From NCBI GenBank assembly GCA_965661575.1, contig CBFIEJ010000018.1, positions 1 through 43,392 of the forward strand: a DNA stretch of 43,392 nucleotides, written 5' to 3'. Positions within the stretch are counted from its first letter, which is position 1. Every line of letters begins with the position of its first letter. The translations under genes and the position numbers were made by a program. The DNA comes from UA16 sp965661575 (lineage in GTDB: Bacteria > Bacteroidota > Bacteroidia > Flavobacteriales_D > Sanyastnellaceae). The notes beneath the pieces were generated by a model. That model had not been told where the DNA came from. It was given only the letters and a program-made list of their open reading frames with translations, and did no database searches. This document shows positions 1-9,130 of this stretch, piece by piece.

Positions 1-1
1 T

Positions 2-100
2 TCTTTATCGGTGTTGAATGAGGACACTGAAGATGGTCGGTTGACCGTTTCCCGCAGAAATTTCAAGGGCGTAGATTTTAGGCTACTTGAACTTCCTTAG
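2..100 (+). CDS. C-terminal end of an unidentified gene (partial)
   Basis: One plus-strand frame is open from the window edge to a TAG at 98-100 and gives 32 residues ending in NFKGVDFRLLELP; the other two plus frames close within the first 21 bases. The composition (charged, alternating hydrophobic) looks like a genuine protein end rather than noise. It would converge on the minus-strand gene ending at 83 with an 18-nt overlap. No family can be named from 32 residues, and a chance open frame of this length is possible. Confidence 0.35.
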   Translation, partial: SLSVLNEDTEDGRLTVSRRNFKGVDFRLLELP

Positions 101-643
101 CGCTTTGTCAAACAATTGAGCCAGCGCTTTCGCGTCTCTTTCATTGAGCTGTTTCCCGAGCACAAAACTGGAACGCTGGTACTTGAACTGAATGGAGTCG
201 CCCCCCATGATCCAAAAGCTTTGATCCATGTTTTGCATGAATTTTGCGGGGTCACGGCGAATCACTTCCATGCGTTTGATGTTGTCTTTGATGAAGAACT
301 TGGCTTTTCCGTAGGACCCGAAGGCATTCTTGATGCTCATGCCTTCTGCATCTACTCGAATCATTTCCCTGCCGATTCTTCGCCACACCAAAACCTTGAG
401 CACCCGAAAGGCAAAAAACGACCAGAATGCGAGGCAAATCATCAGAAAACTTTTCTCATCACCTTGACTCGTGCCGTAGCCATATGCAAAAGCTCCACCA
501 ACAAACATCCATCCAGCCATCCATGCATCCAGCATCATTTGCTGGGGCTTAGCAATTTTCTGATCGATGATCACCGTCAGTGCTTCCTCGTGCCAGACAA
601 ATGAAATGCGCTGACCTAATTTTTGTTCTTTGTTTGAATTCAT
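83..643 (-). CDS. Small membrane protein with PH-like cytoplasmic part, function unknown
   Basis: The 186-residue product has a soluble N-terminus (about 1-35), two closely spaced hydrophobic segments (about 38-55 and 65-85), then a basic, soluble C-terminal half whose pattern of short beta strands followed by a final helix resembles bacterial PH-like membrane proteins. This resemblance is an inference from layout, not a motif match. The ATG overlaps the stop of bshA by 4 nt (ATGA), so the two are probably translationally coupled and it is the last gene of the lon-porQ-cmk-GH3-bshA run. I do not recognise a specific function. Confidence 0.75.
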   Translation of the reverse strand: MNSNKEQKLGQRISFVWHEEALTVIIDQKIAKPQQMMLDAWMAGWMFVGGAFAYGYGTSQGDEKSFLMICLAFWSFFAFRVLKVLVWRRIGREMIRVDAEGMSIKNAFGSYGKAKFFIKDNIKRMEVIRRDPAKFMQNMDQSFWIMGGDSIQFKYQRSSFVLGKQLNERDAKALAQLFDKALRKFK

Positions 644-1785
644 GATTCCTGACCCGTTTGAAAGGCAAACATGAGGCGTTGATAAATGGCTTCGTAGCCA
701 GGAATGATTTTCTCGATTTGGAAATCCATCGCTCGTTCGCGAGCCATGTGCCGCGCTCGGCTCATTTCATCGGCGTCCTGAAGAAGATGCAAGGCGTGTT
801 CTGACATGCGCTGGACGTCTCCAACCGGGGCAAGGTATCCAGACTTGCCATGTTCTACGACCTCTGGAATACCGCCAGAGTCGCTTGCAATCACAGGAAC
901 GCCTGCCGCAAGTGCTTCCAATGCCGCCAGCCCAAAGCTCTCCGTTTCCGAAGGCAGCAAGAAAAGGTCGCTGATGAGAAGAGGTTCAACTGGGTTTTTG
1001 ATTTTTCCGATGCAGATGACATCATCGTCAACACCGGATTCGATGGCTGTTTTTTCAATCCGTGACCGCTCAGGGCCATCACCCACTAGCAATAATTTCG
1101 CTGCTGTCGTTTGTCGGATACGAATGAATATTTCCAAAACATCGTGGACACGTTTGACAGGCCGGAAATTTGAGATGTGCGTAATGATGGGCTCTCCGTT
1201 TGGCGCCACGCTTCTGCGGAAGTCCTCATCAGCTTCCTTTTCAAAGTGTCGGGAGCAGATGAAATTATTGACCACTTGGATGGATCGTTTCACTCCAAAC
1301 AATTCGATGGTGTCTCTGCGCAGACTTTCAGAGACGGCCGTCACTGCATCAGATTGATTGATGGCATGCGAAATAACCGGTTCAAATGCCGGTTCCCTTC
1401 CGAGCAGTGTGATGTCCGTGCCGTGAAGCGTCGTGATGACAGGGATGTTGATGCCTTGTGCATGTAAAATCTCACGCGCCATGATGGCAGCACTGGCGTG
1501 AGGGATGGCATAGTGAACATGAAGTAAGTCGAGATCGTGAGCGAGGGTAACCTCTACCATTTTGCTTGTCAGCACGAGCTCATAAGGCTGGTAATCAAAC
1601 AGCGGGTAATCGGAAACTCTGACTTCGTGGTAGAAAAGATTGCTCTTGAGACTTCCCAGCCGCGCAGGTGTTCCGTAGGTGATGAAATGAAGTTCGTGTC
1701 CTTTTTGCGCGAGAGCTTTGCCCAACTCTGTCGCCACAACTCCTGAGCCACCAAACGTGGGGTAGCAGACAAATCCGATTTTCAT
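640..1785 (-). CDS. bshA: N-acetyl-alpha-D-glucosaminyl L-malate synthase BshA
   Basis: GT4 glycosyltransferase that joins GlcNAc from UDP-GlcNAc to L-malate, the first step of bacillithiol synthesis in the cytoplasm. The 381-residue length is normal for the family. The N-terminal Rossmann half opens with GFVCYPTFGGSGVVATELG, the typical BshA glycine-rich start; HVHYAIPHA follows at about 95-103; the C-terminal half has ISNFRPVKRV and the retaining-transferase E-x7-E block ETESFGLAALEALAAG near 280-295. Many Bacteroidota make bacillithiol rather than glutathione, which fits. It lies 17 nt downstream of the GH3 gene and overlaps the small membrane protein gene by 4 nt. The later genes bshB and bshC are not in the window. 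Confidence 0.93.
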   Translation of the reverse strand: MKIGFVCYPTFGGSGVVATELGKALAQKGHELHFITYGTPARLGSLKSNLFYHEVRVSDYPLFDYQPYELVLTSKMVEVTLAHDLDLLHVHYAIPHASAAIMAREILHAQGINIPVITTLHGTDITLLGREPAFEPVISHAINQSDAVTAVSESLRRDTIELFGVKRSIQVVNNFICSRHFEKEADEDFRRSVAPNGEPIITHISNFRPVKRVHDVLEIFIRIRQTTAAKLLLVGDGPERSRIEKTAIESGVDDDVICIGKIKNPVEPLLISDLFLLPSETESFGLAALEALAAGVPVIASDSGGIPEVVEHGKSGYLAPVGDVQRMSEHALHLLQDADEMSRARHMARERAMDFQIEKIIPGYEAIYQRLMFAFQTGQES

Positions 1786-1802
1786 GAGGCCAAGTTATGT
1801 GT

Positions 1803-4802
1803 TCACAAACGTTCCGTATCGAATTTCGACGGAACTCCTATGGATTGATAAGCTTCGTGCATGATTTTTGTTCTAACGTCCCAATCAATCAATTTGCGAT
1901 TTTCCGCATCGGGAAATGTGCGGTTGCTCAGGAAGACGAAGAGAATGTCCTCGTCTGGGTCGGCCCAAGCCAAGGTTCCTGTAAACCCGGAGTGGCCAAA
2001 GCTTCCTTCGCTCGCTTCATTGCATGTAGGTCCTGCGTCGGATTCGTTGGCGGGCCGGTCGAATCCGCTCGCTTTTCTGTGATCGGGATTGGGGTCAACC
2101 CGACGCGTCCAGTCAACAATGGTCTCAGACCGGAAGAAATCAACTTTTCCGTAGCTCCCACCCATGCGCAACATGTGCATCAGACGAGCAAGGTCGTAGG
2201 CGTTTGCAAATAGCCCTGCATGTCCACAGACACCTCCCAGCATTGCTGCGCCAGGATCATGAACAGTCCCCTGCACGGTGGATTTCCGAAACAAGGTGTC
2301 GTTTTCTGTGGGAGCAATGGTTTTGGATTCCATTTTCTCCAGCGGATTGTAGCAAAAGCTGCTCCAGCCGGCAGGTTCGTAGAATAACTGCTCCACGAAG
2401 TCGTTCAGGAATTTGCCTGTCTGCGTTTCAATGATGCGCTGGATGACATAAAAGCCCAAATCACTGTAGCGATGTTTTCCGACGGGATCCAAGGGGGCAC
2501 TCACTATTTTATTCCAAATGCTGTCTTGCCAGTTCGGCCGCATGTAGCAGGTCTTCGAAATTTCTTGGGAATGCTCTCGTGAAGGCAGTTGAGAAAAGGC
2601 AGTCGAATCCTCCAGCGCTTCGAGGTAAAAAGGAATCCATGAGGTCAGGCCCGCTCGGTGGGCGAGGACGTCGCCCAGCAAGCGCGATCCGATTTCGGTG
2701 CCTTTAAGATCAGGTAAATATGTTTCGAGTGGGGCATCGCGATCAATTGACCCGCGCTCTTCGAGGTGCATAAGTGCAAGCGTCGATGCTGCTATTTTTG
2801 TGATGCTCGCGAGGTCGTAAACGCTGCTAGGTTTTACAGGAATGGCCCCGTCCAAGGTTCCATAGGTTCCGTCATGAACGATCATTCCTTTGTGTGCGAC
2901 GATTACCCGGCAGCCGGGCATCGCTCCACCTTCGATGGCAGCTTTGGCAATGCTGTCGATCGGGAGTTTCGCGCCAAAGGGCACCTTCGAAAATCCCAGC
3001 CGCACTCCACCAAGCCAGGGCAGACCATGTCCCTCTGGAAACGCCCCAACTGACACGGGCAGAGTACCTCCCGCCATTCCAGCTCCGGTGAGCGCCTGCG
3101 CAACGGCATCGATGGTTCTGTCGTCATCTTGATAGGCGATGATCATGGCTTTCGCGAGGGCAGCGCATCGCTCGAGACGATTCAGCAAGTAGGGACTGCC
3201 ATACACAACCACAGCTGTTGGAATGTTTCGCTCGTTTGCGAGCGCCAGAGTCCAATTCAATTGGTCAATGACGTCATTCGGAATTCCATGTTGTTTGCTC
3301 ACGGAATTGGATGTGCCTCCGAGGTGAATAACGAGCCAGTCGGGTTCTTTCGAAAGAGCCGCGGGGATGAAAGATTTTGCTTCGTTTATGAAGTCCGAAT
3401 CCGTGAGGGATTGTCCTGAAAAGACACTTGTTTTTCCCATTACTTTCTCGGCATCTTGATTGAATCGTTTGTGGGGCTGTCCTTTCCAACCTATGAAAAT
3501 GGATTCAACCTGATTCACTTGCTGTCCCCAGGGGAGTGATCGTCCACGATTCTTCACAACGGTAAGCGACCGGGCCAATAGTTCGCGGTGAATGGATTCA
3601 GCGCGATTGGAATCGTAATGTCCTGCCGCAGGATTCATGGCCTTGCTCCAAGATTTTGCAGCGAGTACACGACGGCATTTTTGAGCGATGGAAAGGGAGT
3701 CAATCCGACGGCTTTCGATCGCCGTTAAGATTTCCGCAATGGCTGTGGGCGGGTCTGTTGGAAACAATAACACGTCATTGCCAGCGATGAGCGCATCTGC
3801 GTGAGGAGTTGTTGTTGTGGCAAATTCGGAGAAGCCTTTCATCGTCATGGCATCCGTGAATACAAGCCCTTGGAATTTCATTTCCTGCCGCAGAAGCGTA
3901 TCAATGATGAGGGGAGATAGCGTGGAGGGACGGCCAGGAACTGAATCCAACGCAGGGATGAACAGATGTGCCGCCATCATGGCAGCGACTCCTTCATTGG
4001 TCAACTTTTGAAAGGGGGAGAGTTCGATGGAGTCCAGGCGTTGACGATTGTGCAGAATTGAAGGCAATGTTTCGTGTGAATCCGCATCAGTATCACCATG
4101 TCCGGGAAAATGTTTTGCGGTAGCCAAGACGCCTTGGTCTTGCATCCCCTTGGCATAGGCTGTACCCATGTTGGATACGCGCTCTACGCTGCTTCCAAAA
4201 GATCGGCTCCCAATGACGGGATTCAGTGGGTTGCTATTGACATCTACAACAGGCGCGAAATTCACATGCACCCCCGTTGCCTTCAGAGCCTTGCCTACCT
4301 CTTGTCCAAATTTGCGTGTCAGGGCCGTGTCGTTTGCAGCACCGATGGTCAGTGCTCTGGGCCAAGATCGTGTGGAGTCGAGTCGCATGCCAAGTCCCCA
4401 TTCTGCATCTGTGGAGACAAGCAGAGGAACAGTTGAAGCCGATTGAAGCCGCCGAAGCCGCTCCATTTGTCCTTGCGGATGGCCTTGCATGCATATGACT
4501 CCGCCGATGTCGCCGTTTCGTGCCCATTCTTCCGCTTCTGTCCAGCCTTGCTGATCTTTGTGGGCGTACACCGGAGGCATCAACAATTGGGCAATTTGAT
4601 CCCTTAGACTGAGAGTGAGCAGGACAGAGTCTGCCCATTTGAGATGGTTGGAACTTAAAAACGGCGGGAGGAGTGTATCGCCCTGCGTTGTTTCGAACGA
4701 GTCAGAGTCCTGTCCGTGAATTTGCAGCTGTGATGCCTTGGTGTTCAATGTCAACGAAGCAAACACGGTCACGAAGAATAACCCGAATTGGCTGCGGATC
4801 AT
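1803..4802 (-). CDS. Secreted NagZ-like GH3 beta-N-acetylglucosaminidase fused to a serine beta-lactamase-family domain
   Basis: 999-residue, two-enzyme protein with an N-terminal signal peptide (about 1-23). The GH3 part (about 55-390) carries the NagZ dyad loop KHFPGHGDTDADSH at 230-243 and the nucleophile Asp317 in VFTDAMTMKG; a GH3 C-terminal-like domain follows to about 600. Residues about 615-985 form a class C beta-lactamase/DD-peptidase fold: SITK at 666-669 (nucleophile Ser666), YSD at 779-781 and HSG at 937-939 in the KTG position. The first half should release GlcNAc from muropeptides; the second half may be a carboxypeptidase, esterase or amidase, and its substrate is unknown. The ATG overlaps the cmk stop by 4 nt. 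The fusion recurs in Bacteroidota and is not a sequencing artefact. Confidence 0.9.
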   Translation of the reverse strand: MIRSQFGLFFVTVFASLTLNTKASQLQIHGQDSDSFETTQGDTLLPPFLSSNHLKWADSVLLTLSLRDQIAQLLMPPVYAHKDQQGWTEAEEWARNGDIGGVICMQGHPQGQMERLRRLQSASTVPLLVSTDAEWGLGMRLDSTRSWPRALTIGAANDTALTRKFGQEVGKALKATGVHVNFAPVVDVNSNPLNPVIGSRSFGSSVERVSNMGTAYAKGMQDQGVLATAKHFPGHGDTDADSHETLPSILHNRQRLDSIELSPFQKLTNEGVAAMMAAHLFIPALDSVPGRPSTLSPLIIDTLLRQEMKFQGLVFTDAMTMKGFSEFATTTTPHADALIAGNDVLLFPTDPPTAIAEILTAIESRRIDSLSIAQKCRRVLAAKSWSKAMNPAAGHYDSNRAESIHRELLARSLTVVKNRGRSLPWGQQVNQVESIFIGWKGQPHKRFNQDAEKVMGKTSVFSGQSLTDSDFINEAKSFIPAALSKEPDWLVIHLGGTSNSVSKQHGIPNDVIDQLNWTLALANERNIPTAVVVYGSPYLLNRLERCAALAKAMIIAYQDDDRTIDAVAQALTGAGMAGGTLPVSVGAFPEGHGLPWLGGVRLGFSKVPFGAKLPIDSIAKAAIEGGAMPGCRVIVAHKGMIVHDGTYGTLDGAIPVKPSSVYDLASITKIAASTLALMHLEERGSIDRDAPLETYLPDLKGTEIGSRLLGDVLAHRAGLTSWIPFYLEALEDSTAFSQLPSREHSQEISKTCYMRPNWQDSIWNKIVSAPLDPVGKHRYSDLGFYVIQRIIETQTGKFLNDFVEQLFYEPAGWSSFCYNPLEKMESKTIAPTENDTLFRKSTVQGTVHDPGAAMLGGVCGHAGLFANAYDLARLMHMLRMGGSYGKVDFFRSETIVDWTRRVDPNPDHRKASGFDRPANESDAGPTCNEASEGSFGHSGFTGTLAWADPDEDILFVFLSNRTFPDAENRKLIDWDVRTKIMHEAYQSIGVPSKFDTERL

Positions 4803-5497
4803 GCTTCTGCTATGGCTTTTCGTGAATGACTGAGTAAGAAGTCAAACTGCTCGTCCAGGGTGAGATTGGTGTTGTCCATTACAATGGAATCCTCTGCTTT
4901 TCGGAGGGGTGCAACGGCCCGTGTGGTATCGATTCGGTCGCGTTCGCGGATGTTATGCAGTACGTCCCCTAAGGTCGTTTCCATGCCCTTTGCTTTTAAC
5001 TCTTCGTATCGCCTCTGGGCTCGAACATCGACATCTGCCGTGATGAAAAACTTGAGTTTGGCTTTGGGCATGACCACAGTGCCAATGTCACGTCCATCCA
5101 TGACTACACCACCCACGGAGGCCATTCGCTGCTGAACATTGACAAGTTTATGCCGAATCTCAGGTACAGCTGCGACGAGGCTTACACGACGGGCGACTTC
5201 CATGGAGCGGATTTCGGCTTCAACATTTACGCCGCCCAGATGGATTTCTGATTGTTCCGTTTTGGCGTTGTATTTGAAAGCGATATACATCCGCTCGATT
5301 GCAGCGGGTATTCGACGTTCATCGATTTCATTTCCTTCAATGAGTCGCTCTTTGATGCAAAAAAGCGCTGCAGCTCGATACATCGCTCCTGTGTCAATGT
5401 AAACGAAGTTCAACTCTTTGGCCAAGGACTTTGCCATGGTGCTCTTACCGGATGAGGAATGTCCATCGATGGCTATGTTGATTCTGGCTTTCTCCAT
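4799..5497 (-). CDS. cmk: Cytidylate kinase
   Basis: Phosphorylates CMP and dCMP with ATP in pyrimidine nucleotide metabolism. The 232-residue protein has the P-loop GHSSSGKST at about 13-21, the cytidylate-kinase block YIDTGAMYRAAA at about 33-44 and the CMP-binding DGRDIGTVV near 134-142; the late RDRIDTTRAVAPL segment binds substrate phosphates. It sits 25 nt downstream of porQ. A near-consensus promoter box (TTAATTTG on the minus strand) lies 7 nt before the ATG, so it may have its own start as well as read-through from lon-porQ. Start chosen at the ATG just before KARINIAIDGH. Confidence 0.96.
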   Translation of the reverse strand: MEKARINIAIDGHSSSGKSTMAKSLAKELNFVYIDTGAMYRAAALFCIKERLIEGNEIDERRIPAAIERMYIAFKYNAKTEQSEIHLGGVNVEAEIRSMEVARRVSLVAAVPEIRHKLVNVQQRMASVGGVVMDGRDIGTVVMPKAKLKFFITADVDVRAQRRYEELKAKGMETTLGDVLHNIRERDRIDTTRAVAPLRKAEDSIVMDNTNLTLDEQFDFLLSHSRKAIAEA

Positions 5498-5522
5498 GGG
5501 ACTGCAAATTAAGCGTTCAGGC

Positions 5523-6575
5523 TTAGAAATCTCCCTTAAATTTTCGAGGATTGAATGTCAGGCCAATGTGCGTGGAGGAGCCTGCAAAATGGTACGTATT
5601 TCGAGCGATTCGAACACGAAAGTCTCGCACTTTGAATTCGCCACCAATTGCAAAGCCATTGGTTCCATAACGCTGAGCAGCAGCCATTTCAGCACGCCTT
5701 CTGTAATCGTAACCTACAAACAATGCACCATTCGGTCCTAATTTTATTTGAGTACCGAGCGCAATGTGTCGCATCAGTTGGTCCCCGAATTTGAATGTTT
5801 TACTCGGAATGATGTCACCCGTCAAGGGGTCAATGGAGTCATCATAAGTGCCGGGAGGAGCGAGGTCCCACTCTTCCATGTGATTGCCTTTTAAGAAAAG
5901 AACAAACGGAGCATTCTGAAACCCCTTGACCACGCTCCATTGCAGGTTCCAAGGCAATGCTCCTGATGGCTGCGTTCCTTTCCAACCCCATTGGCGTCCA
6001 AACCCAGAGACACCTGCTCCAATTGCGAGCCCTTTGTGCGGCCAGCGAGCTTGGACAAATCCTTCAACACCTGCCCACAGGGCAACTTCGCGGTTCAGAC
6101 TTCGTGATCCTGCAAAAACCTGTGCGGCCACCGTCCATGTGGAGTCAATGGAGTGATTCCAGCCCGCAAATCCGATGAGGTCACTTCCCGGAAATGTCCC
6201 TTGAGCGTTGCCTGAAGCATCAAAAGCATCAAATTGTCCGTAGTTCAATGCTCGTATGCCCACTTGGGTCATTCCGGCTCGTTTGTTGGGCAGCGCGTAG
6301 TTGACTGACATGAGCCCAATTCCACTGAAGTAATTGACATAATCCAATGCAATCAACCCTGTGTGGCTGGAGTCTAACAGGTTCGGATTATAAGCCGCAG
6401 CATGCAAATCGCCCTCGATGTCCGCCATAAGCGTTCCTCCTAAAGCCGATGATCTCGCGTCTGTGGGGATTTCAAAAATGAGTGATTCTTGAACGACTTG
6501 TGATTGCAGTTGTGCGCAAGGAAGACACGAACCGATCAAAGTGAGGAGGGAGAAGATGTGGGCGAGTTTCATCAT
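5523..6575 (-). CDS. porQ: Type IX secretion system protein PorQ
   Basis: 350-residue outer-membrane beta-barrel protein with a signal peptide (about 1-25) and the PorV/PorQ opening pattern PTDARSSALGGTLMADIEGD, followed by AYNPNLL and AALDYVNY-like strands. PorQ is a member of the T9SS attachment apparatus in Porphyromonas and relatives, working with PorU, PorV and PorZ to process and anchor secreted proteins at the cell surface. It is 4 nt from the lon stop and 25 nt from cmk; the porQ-cmk pairing is a known Bacteroidota arrangement. Two in-frame ATGs open the gene (6575 and 6572); either could serve. Its presence explains the T9SS-type tail on the 11970-15209 product. Confidence 0.85.
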   Translation of the reverse strand: MMKLAHIFSLLTLIGSCLPCAQLQSQVVQESLIFEIPTDARSSALGGTLMADIEGDLHAAAYNPNLLDSSHTGLIALDYVNYFSGIGLMSVNYALPNKRAGMTQVGIRALNYGQFDAFDASGNAQGTFPGSDLIGFAGWNHSIDSTWTVAAQVFAGSRSLNREVALWAGVEGFVQARWPHKGLAIGAGVSGFGRQWGWKGTQPSGALPWNLQWSVVKGFQNAPFVLFLKGNHMEEWDLAPPGTYDDSIDPLTGDIIPSKTFKFGDQLMRHIALGTQIKLGPNGALFVGYDYRRRAEMAAAQRYGTNGFAIGGEFKVRDFRVRIARNTYHFAGSSTHIGLTFNPRKFKGDF

Positions 6576-6579
6576 GTCG

Positions 6580-9015
6580 TCAAACGCGCGAAACGCTCTT
6601 TTCGTTTAGCACTGCGCGAGAAATCACTTCTTGGATGTCCTTAACATAGGTGAATCGCAACCCTTTTACGTAACGTGCATCGATTTCATCGACATCCTGC
6701 TTGTTTCGATGACACATGATGATTTCCTTGATTCCCGCCCGTTTCGCTGCGAGTATTTTTTCTTTGATTCCGCCAACGGGCAAGACTTGACCGCGGAGAG
6801 TGATTTCTCCCGTCATAGCCAACGCCTTTCGTATTTTCTTGCCAGTGAACGCTGAAACCATGGCTGATACCATGGTGATTCCAGCGCTTGGTCCATCCTT
6901 GGGGATTGCGCCTTGCGGCACGTGGAGGTGTACATTGGTTTTGCTGAGGACTTCCACATCAAGGCCCAACGATTCAGCATGTGATTTGACGTACTCAAGC
7001 GCAATCATGGCACTTTCTTTCATGACGTCTCCAAGGTTTCCAGTGAGCGTTAGTTTACCCGTCCCGCGCGTGAGCGAAGTCTCTATGAACAAAATGTCTC
7101 CACCATTTGGAGTCCAAGCAAGACCTGTTACAACGCCGGGCGTTTCATTTCCTTGGTAACGATCTTTTTCCCGCGAAGGCCCCAAAATTGCCTTGAGGTG
7201 TTCAGCCGCAACAGCCGCTTCGAATGGCTCTTCCAGTGCGACTTCTTTCGCGCGGTTTCGAATCACCTTTGCAATCCGCTTTTCCAATCCACGGACCCCG
7301 CTTTCGTTCGTGTATTGCTCGACAATGGACTCCAGTGTTTTGACTGGGATTTTGATTTCTTTTTGGGAAAGTCCGGAGTCGTTCAGATGCTTGGGTACCA
7401 GGTGTCTCTTTCCGATTTGAACCTTTTCTTCCACGGTATAACCCGTGACCTCGATGATTTCCATGCGGTCGCGAAGCGCAGGCTGAATCGAACCAAGATT
7501 ATTGCAAGTGGCGATGAACATGACATTGCTCAAATCATAATCTAAGTCCAGGTAGTTGTCATGAAATGCGCTGTTTTGTTCGGGGTCGAGAACTTCCAAC
7601 ATGGCGCTCGACGGGTCGCCGTGGTGATCTCGACCGAGCTTGTCAATTTCATCCAACACAAACAAAGGATTGGATTGACCTGCTTTTTTCAGACTTTGCA
7701 AAATCCTACCTGGCATCGCACCTATGTAGGTTTTTCGATGACCCCGAATTTCTGCTTCATCCCTCAATCCGCCCAAGCTCATGCGCACGTACTCGCGATT
7801 CAACGCACGTGCTACGCTTTTGCCCAAGGAAGTTTTGCCAACCCCAGGAGGGCCGTACAGGCAAATAATTGGAGCCTTGAGGTCGCCCTTGATTTTCAGA
7901 ACTGCGAGGTGCTCAATGATGCGTTCCTTTACCTTGTCCAGTCCGTAGTGATCCTCATCTAAAACAGCCTGAGCGTGATGCAAATCGAAGTTATCTTCTG
8001 ATTTTTTCTCCCAGGGCAAGTCGAGCATCAAATCCACATAATTGGCTTGCACACTGTACTCCGCAGATTGAGAGTTCATCCGCTCCAGTTTGATGATTTC
8101 GCGGTCGAATGCTTCTTTGGCATGTTTCGGCCAAAGCATCGACTCTGCTTTCAACTTCCGTTCGGCGACTTCTTGAGCTTGAGGATTGTTGCCTAATTCT
8201 TCTTGAATCTGTTTGAGCTGTTGGTTGAGGTAATATTCTCGTTGTTGCTGATCCAATTCCCCCTTGACCTTGGTCTGGATGTCTCGTTTCAACGAAAGCA
8301 TTTGCTTCTCTTTGTTGAGCAATTCCAAAACTTTTCTGGCCCTGGCTTTGATGCCGGCGACTTCCAATAGCGTCTGTTTTTCTTCCACCGGTGCATTCAT
8401 ATTTGAACCGATGAAATTGACAAGGAAAGTGAGGCTTTCGATGCTCTTGATGGCAAAGCCCGCTTCTGAGGGAATGTTGGGGCTCAGTTGAATAATTTCA
8501 ATTGCGAGCTCTTTAAGGCTTTCCATCAGAGCCTTGTGTTCGTCGTCTTTGGGAGGAAGGTTTTCCGCATCGTATTCTACTACACGGGCCTTCATGTACG
8601 GCTCCTCTTGAACAATTTCGGTCCATTTGAATCGCTTTTGCCCTTGGAGAATAACGGTGTTTGAACCATCTGGCATGCGCAGCATTTTGATCACTTTGGC
8701 CACCGTGCCGACTTCGTTGAGGTCGGAACCATTGGGAACTTCGATGTCATCGTTTTTCTGACTGACAACACCAATTCGTTGCTCATTTTTGTGCGCTTCC
8801 TTCACAAGGCGAATCGAACGATCCCGTCCAACAGTAATGGGAATGACGACACCTGGGAATAAAACAGTGTTGCGCAGAGACAGGAGGGGAAGGTCTTCAG
8901 GGACTTCTTCTTTCTGCATGGCCTCCTCATCCTCTGCAGAAATTAGGGGTATAAATTCGTGGTCTTGCGCATCGCTTAAGTTCCACTGTTCCTCTTCTAC
9001 TTGATCTTCAAACAT
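6580..9015 (-). CDS. lon: ATP-dependent endopeptidase La (Lon)
   Basis: 811-residue cytosolic AAA+ protease that degrades misfolded and regulatory proteins. The LON substrate-binding domain spans about 40-235, a coiled-coil-rich linker 240-340, the AAA+ module has Walker A GPPGVGKT at 388-395 and Walker B LFVLDEID at 451-458, and the C-terminal protease domain has the Ser-Lys dyad, Ser710 in PKDGPSAG and Lys753 in GGIKEKILAA, at the same 43-residue spacing as in E. coli Lon. The acidic 35-residue N-terminal extension is common in Bacteroidota. It is the first gene of the long minus-strand run; no good TAnnTTTG box is visible in the 115-nt gap upstream (9016-9130). Confidence 0.97.
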   Translation of the reverse strand: MFEDQVEEEQWNLSDAQDHEFIPLISAEDEEAMQKEEVPEDLPLLSLRNTVLFPGVVIPITVGRDRSIRLVKEAHKNEQRIGVVSQKNDDIEVPNGSDLNEVGTVAKVIKMLRMPDGSNTVILQGQKRFKWTEIVQEEPYMKARVVEYDAENLPPKDDEHKALMESLKELAIEIIQLSPNIPSEAGFAIKSIESLTFLVNFIGSNMNAPVEEKQTLLEVAGIKARARKVLELLNKEKQMLSLKRDIQTKVKGELDQQQREYYLNQQLKQIQEELGNNPQAQEVAERKLKAESMLWPKHAKEAFDREIIKLERMNSQSAEYSVQANYVDLMLDLPWEKKSEDNFDLHHAQAVLDEDHYGLDKVKERIIEHLAVLKIKGDLKAPIICLYGPPGVGKTSLGKSVARALNREYVRMSLGGLRDEAEIRGHRKTYIGAMPGRILQSLKKAGQSNPLFVLDEIDKLGRDHHGDPSSAMLEVLDPEQNSAFHDNYLDLDYDLSNVMFIATCNNLGSIQPALRDRMEIIEVTGYTVEEKVQIGKRHLVPKHLNDSGLSQKEIKIPVKTLESIVEQYTNESGVRGLEKRIAKVIRNRAKEVALEEPFEAAVAAEHLKAILGPSREKDRYQGNETPGVVTGLAWTPNGGDILFIETSLTRGTGKLTLTGNLGDVMKESAMIALEYVKSHAESLGLDVEVLSKTNVHLHVPQGAIPKDGPSAGITMVSAMVSAFTGKKIRKALAMTGEITLRGQVLPVGGIKEKILAAKRAGIKEIIMCHRNKQDVDEIDARYVKGLRFTYVKDIQEVISRAVLNEKSVSRV

Positions 9016-9130
9016 CTTCTTGCGTATTCACACCGTTTATGTCAAAGGCCATGCCACCGTTGTACTCGGACAATGTGGCAGTTGTTTTTGTCAGTTGCAG
9101 CGTCTGTTTTTCAAGAAGCAGCAAGGTGAC

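Noticed and set aside
116..604. 162-codon plus-strand open frame
   Set aside because: Lies opposite the small membrane protein gene that shares an ATGA overlap with bshA; no family features.
4234..4638. 134-codon minus-strand frame inside the GH3 gene
   Set aside because: Alternative frame of an intact 999-residue gene with complete catalytic motifs.
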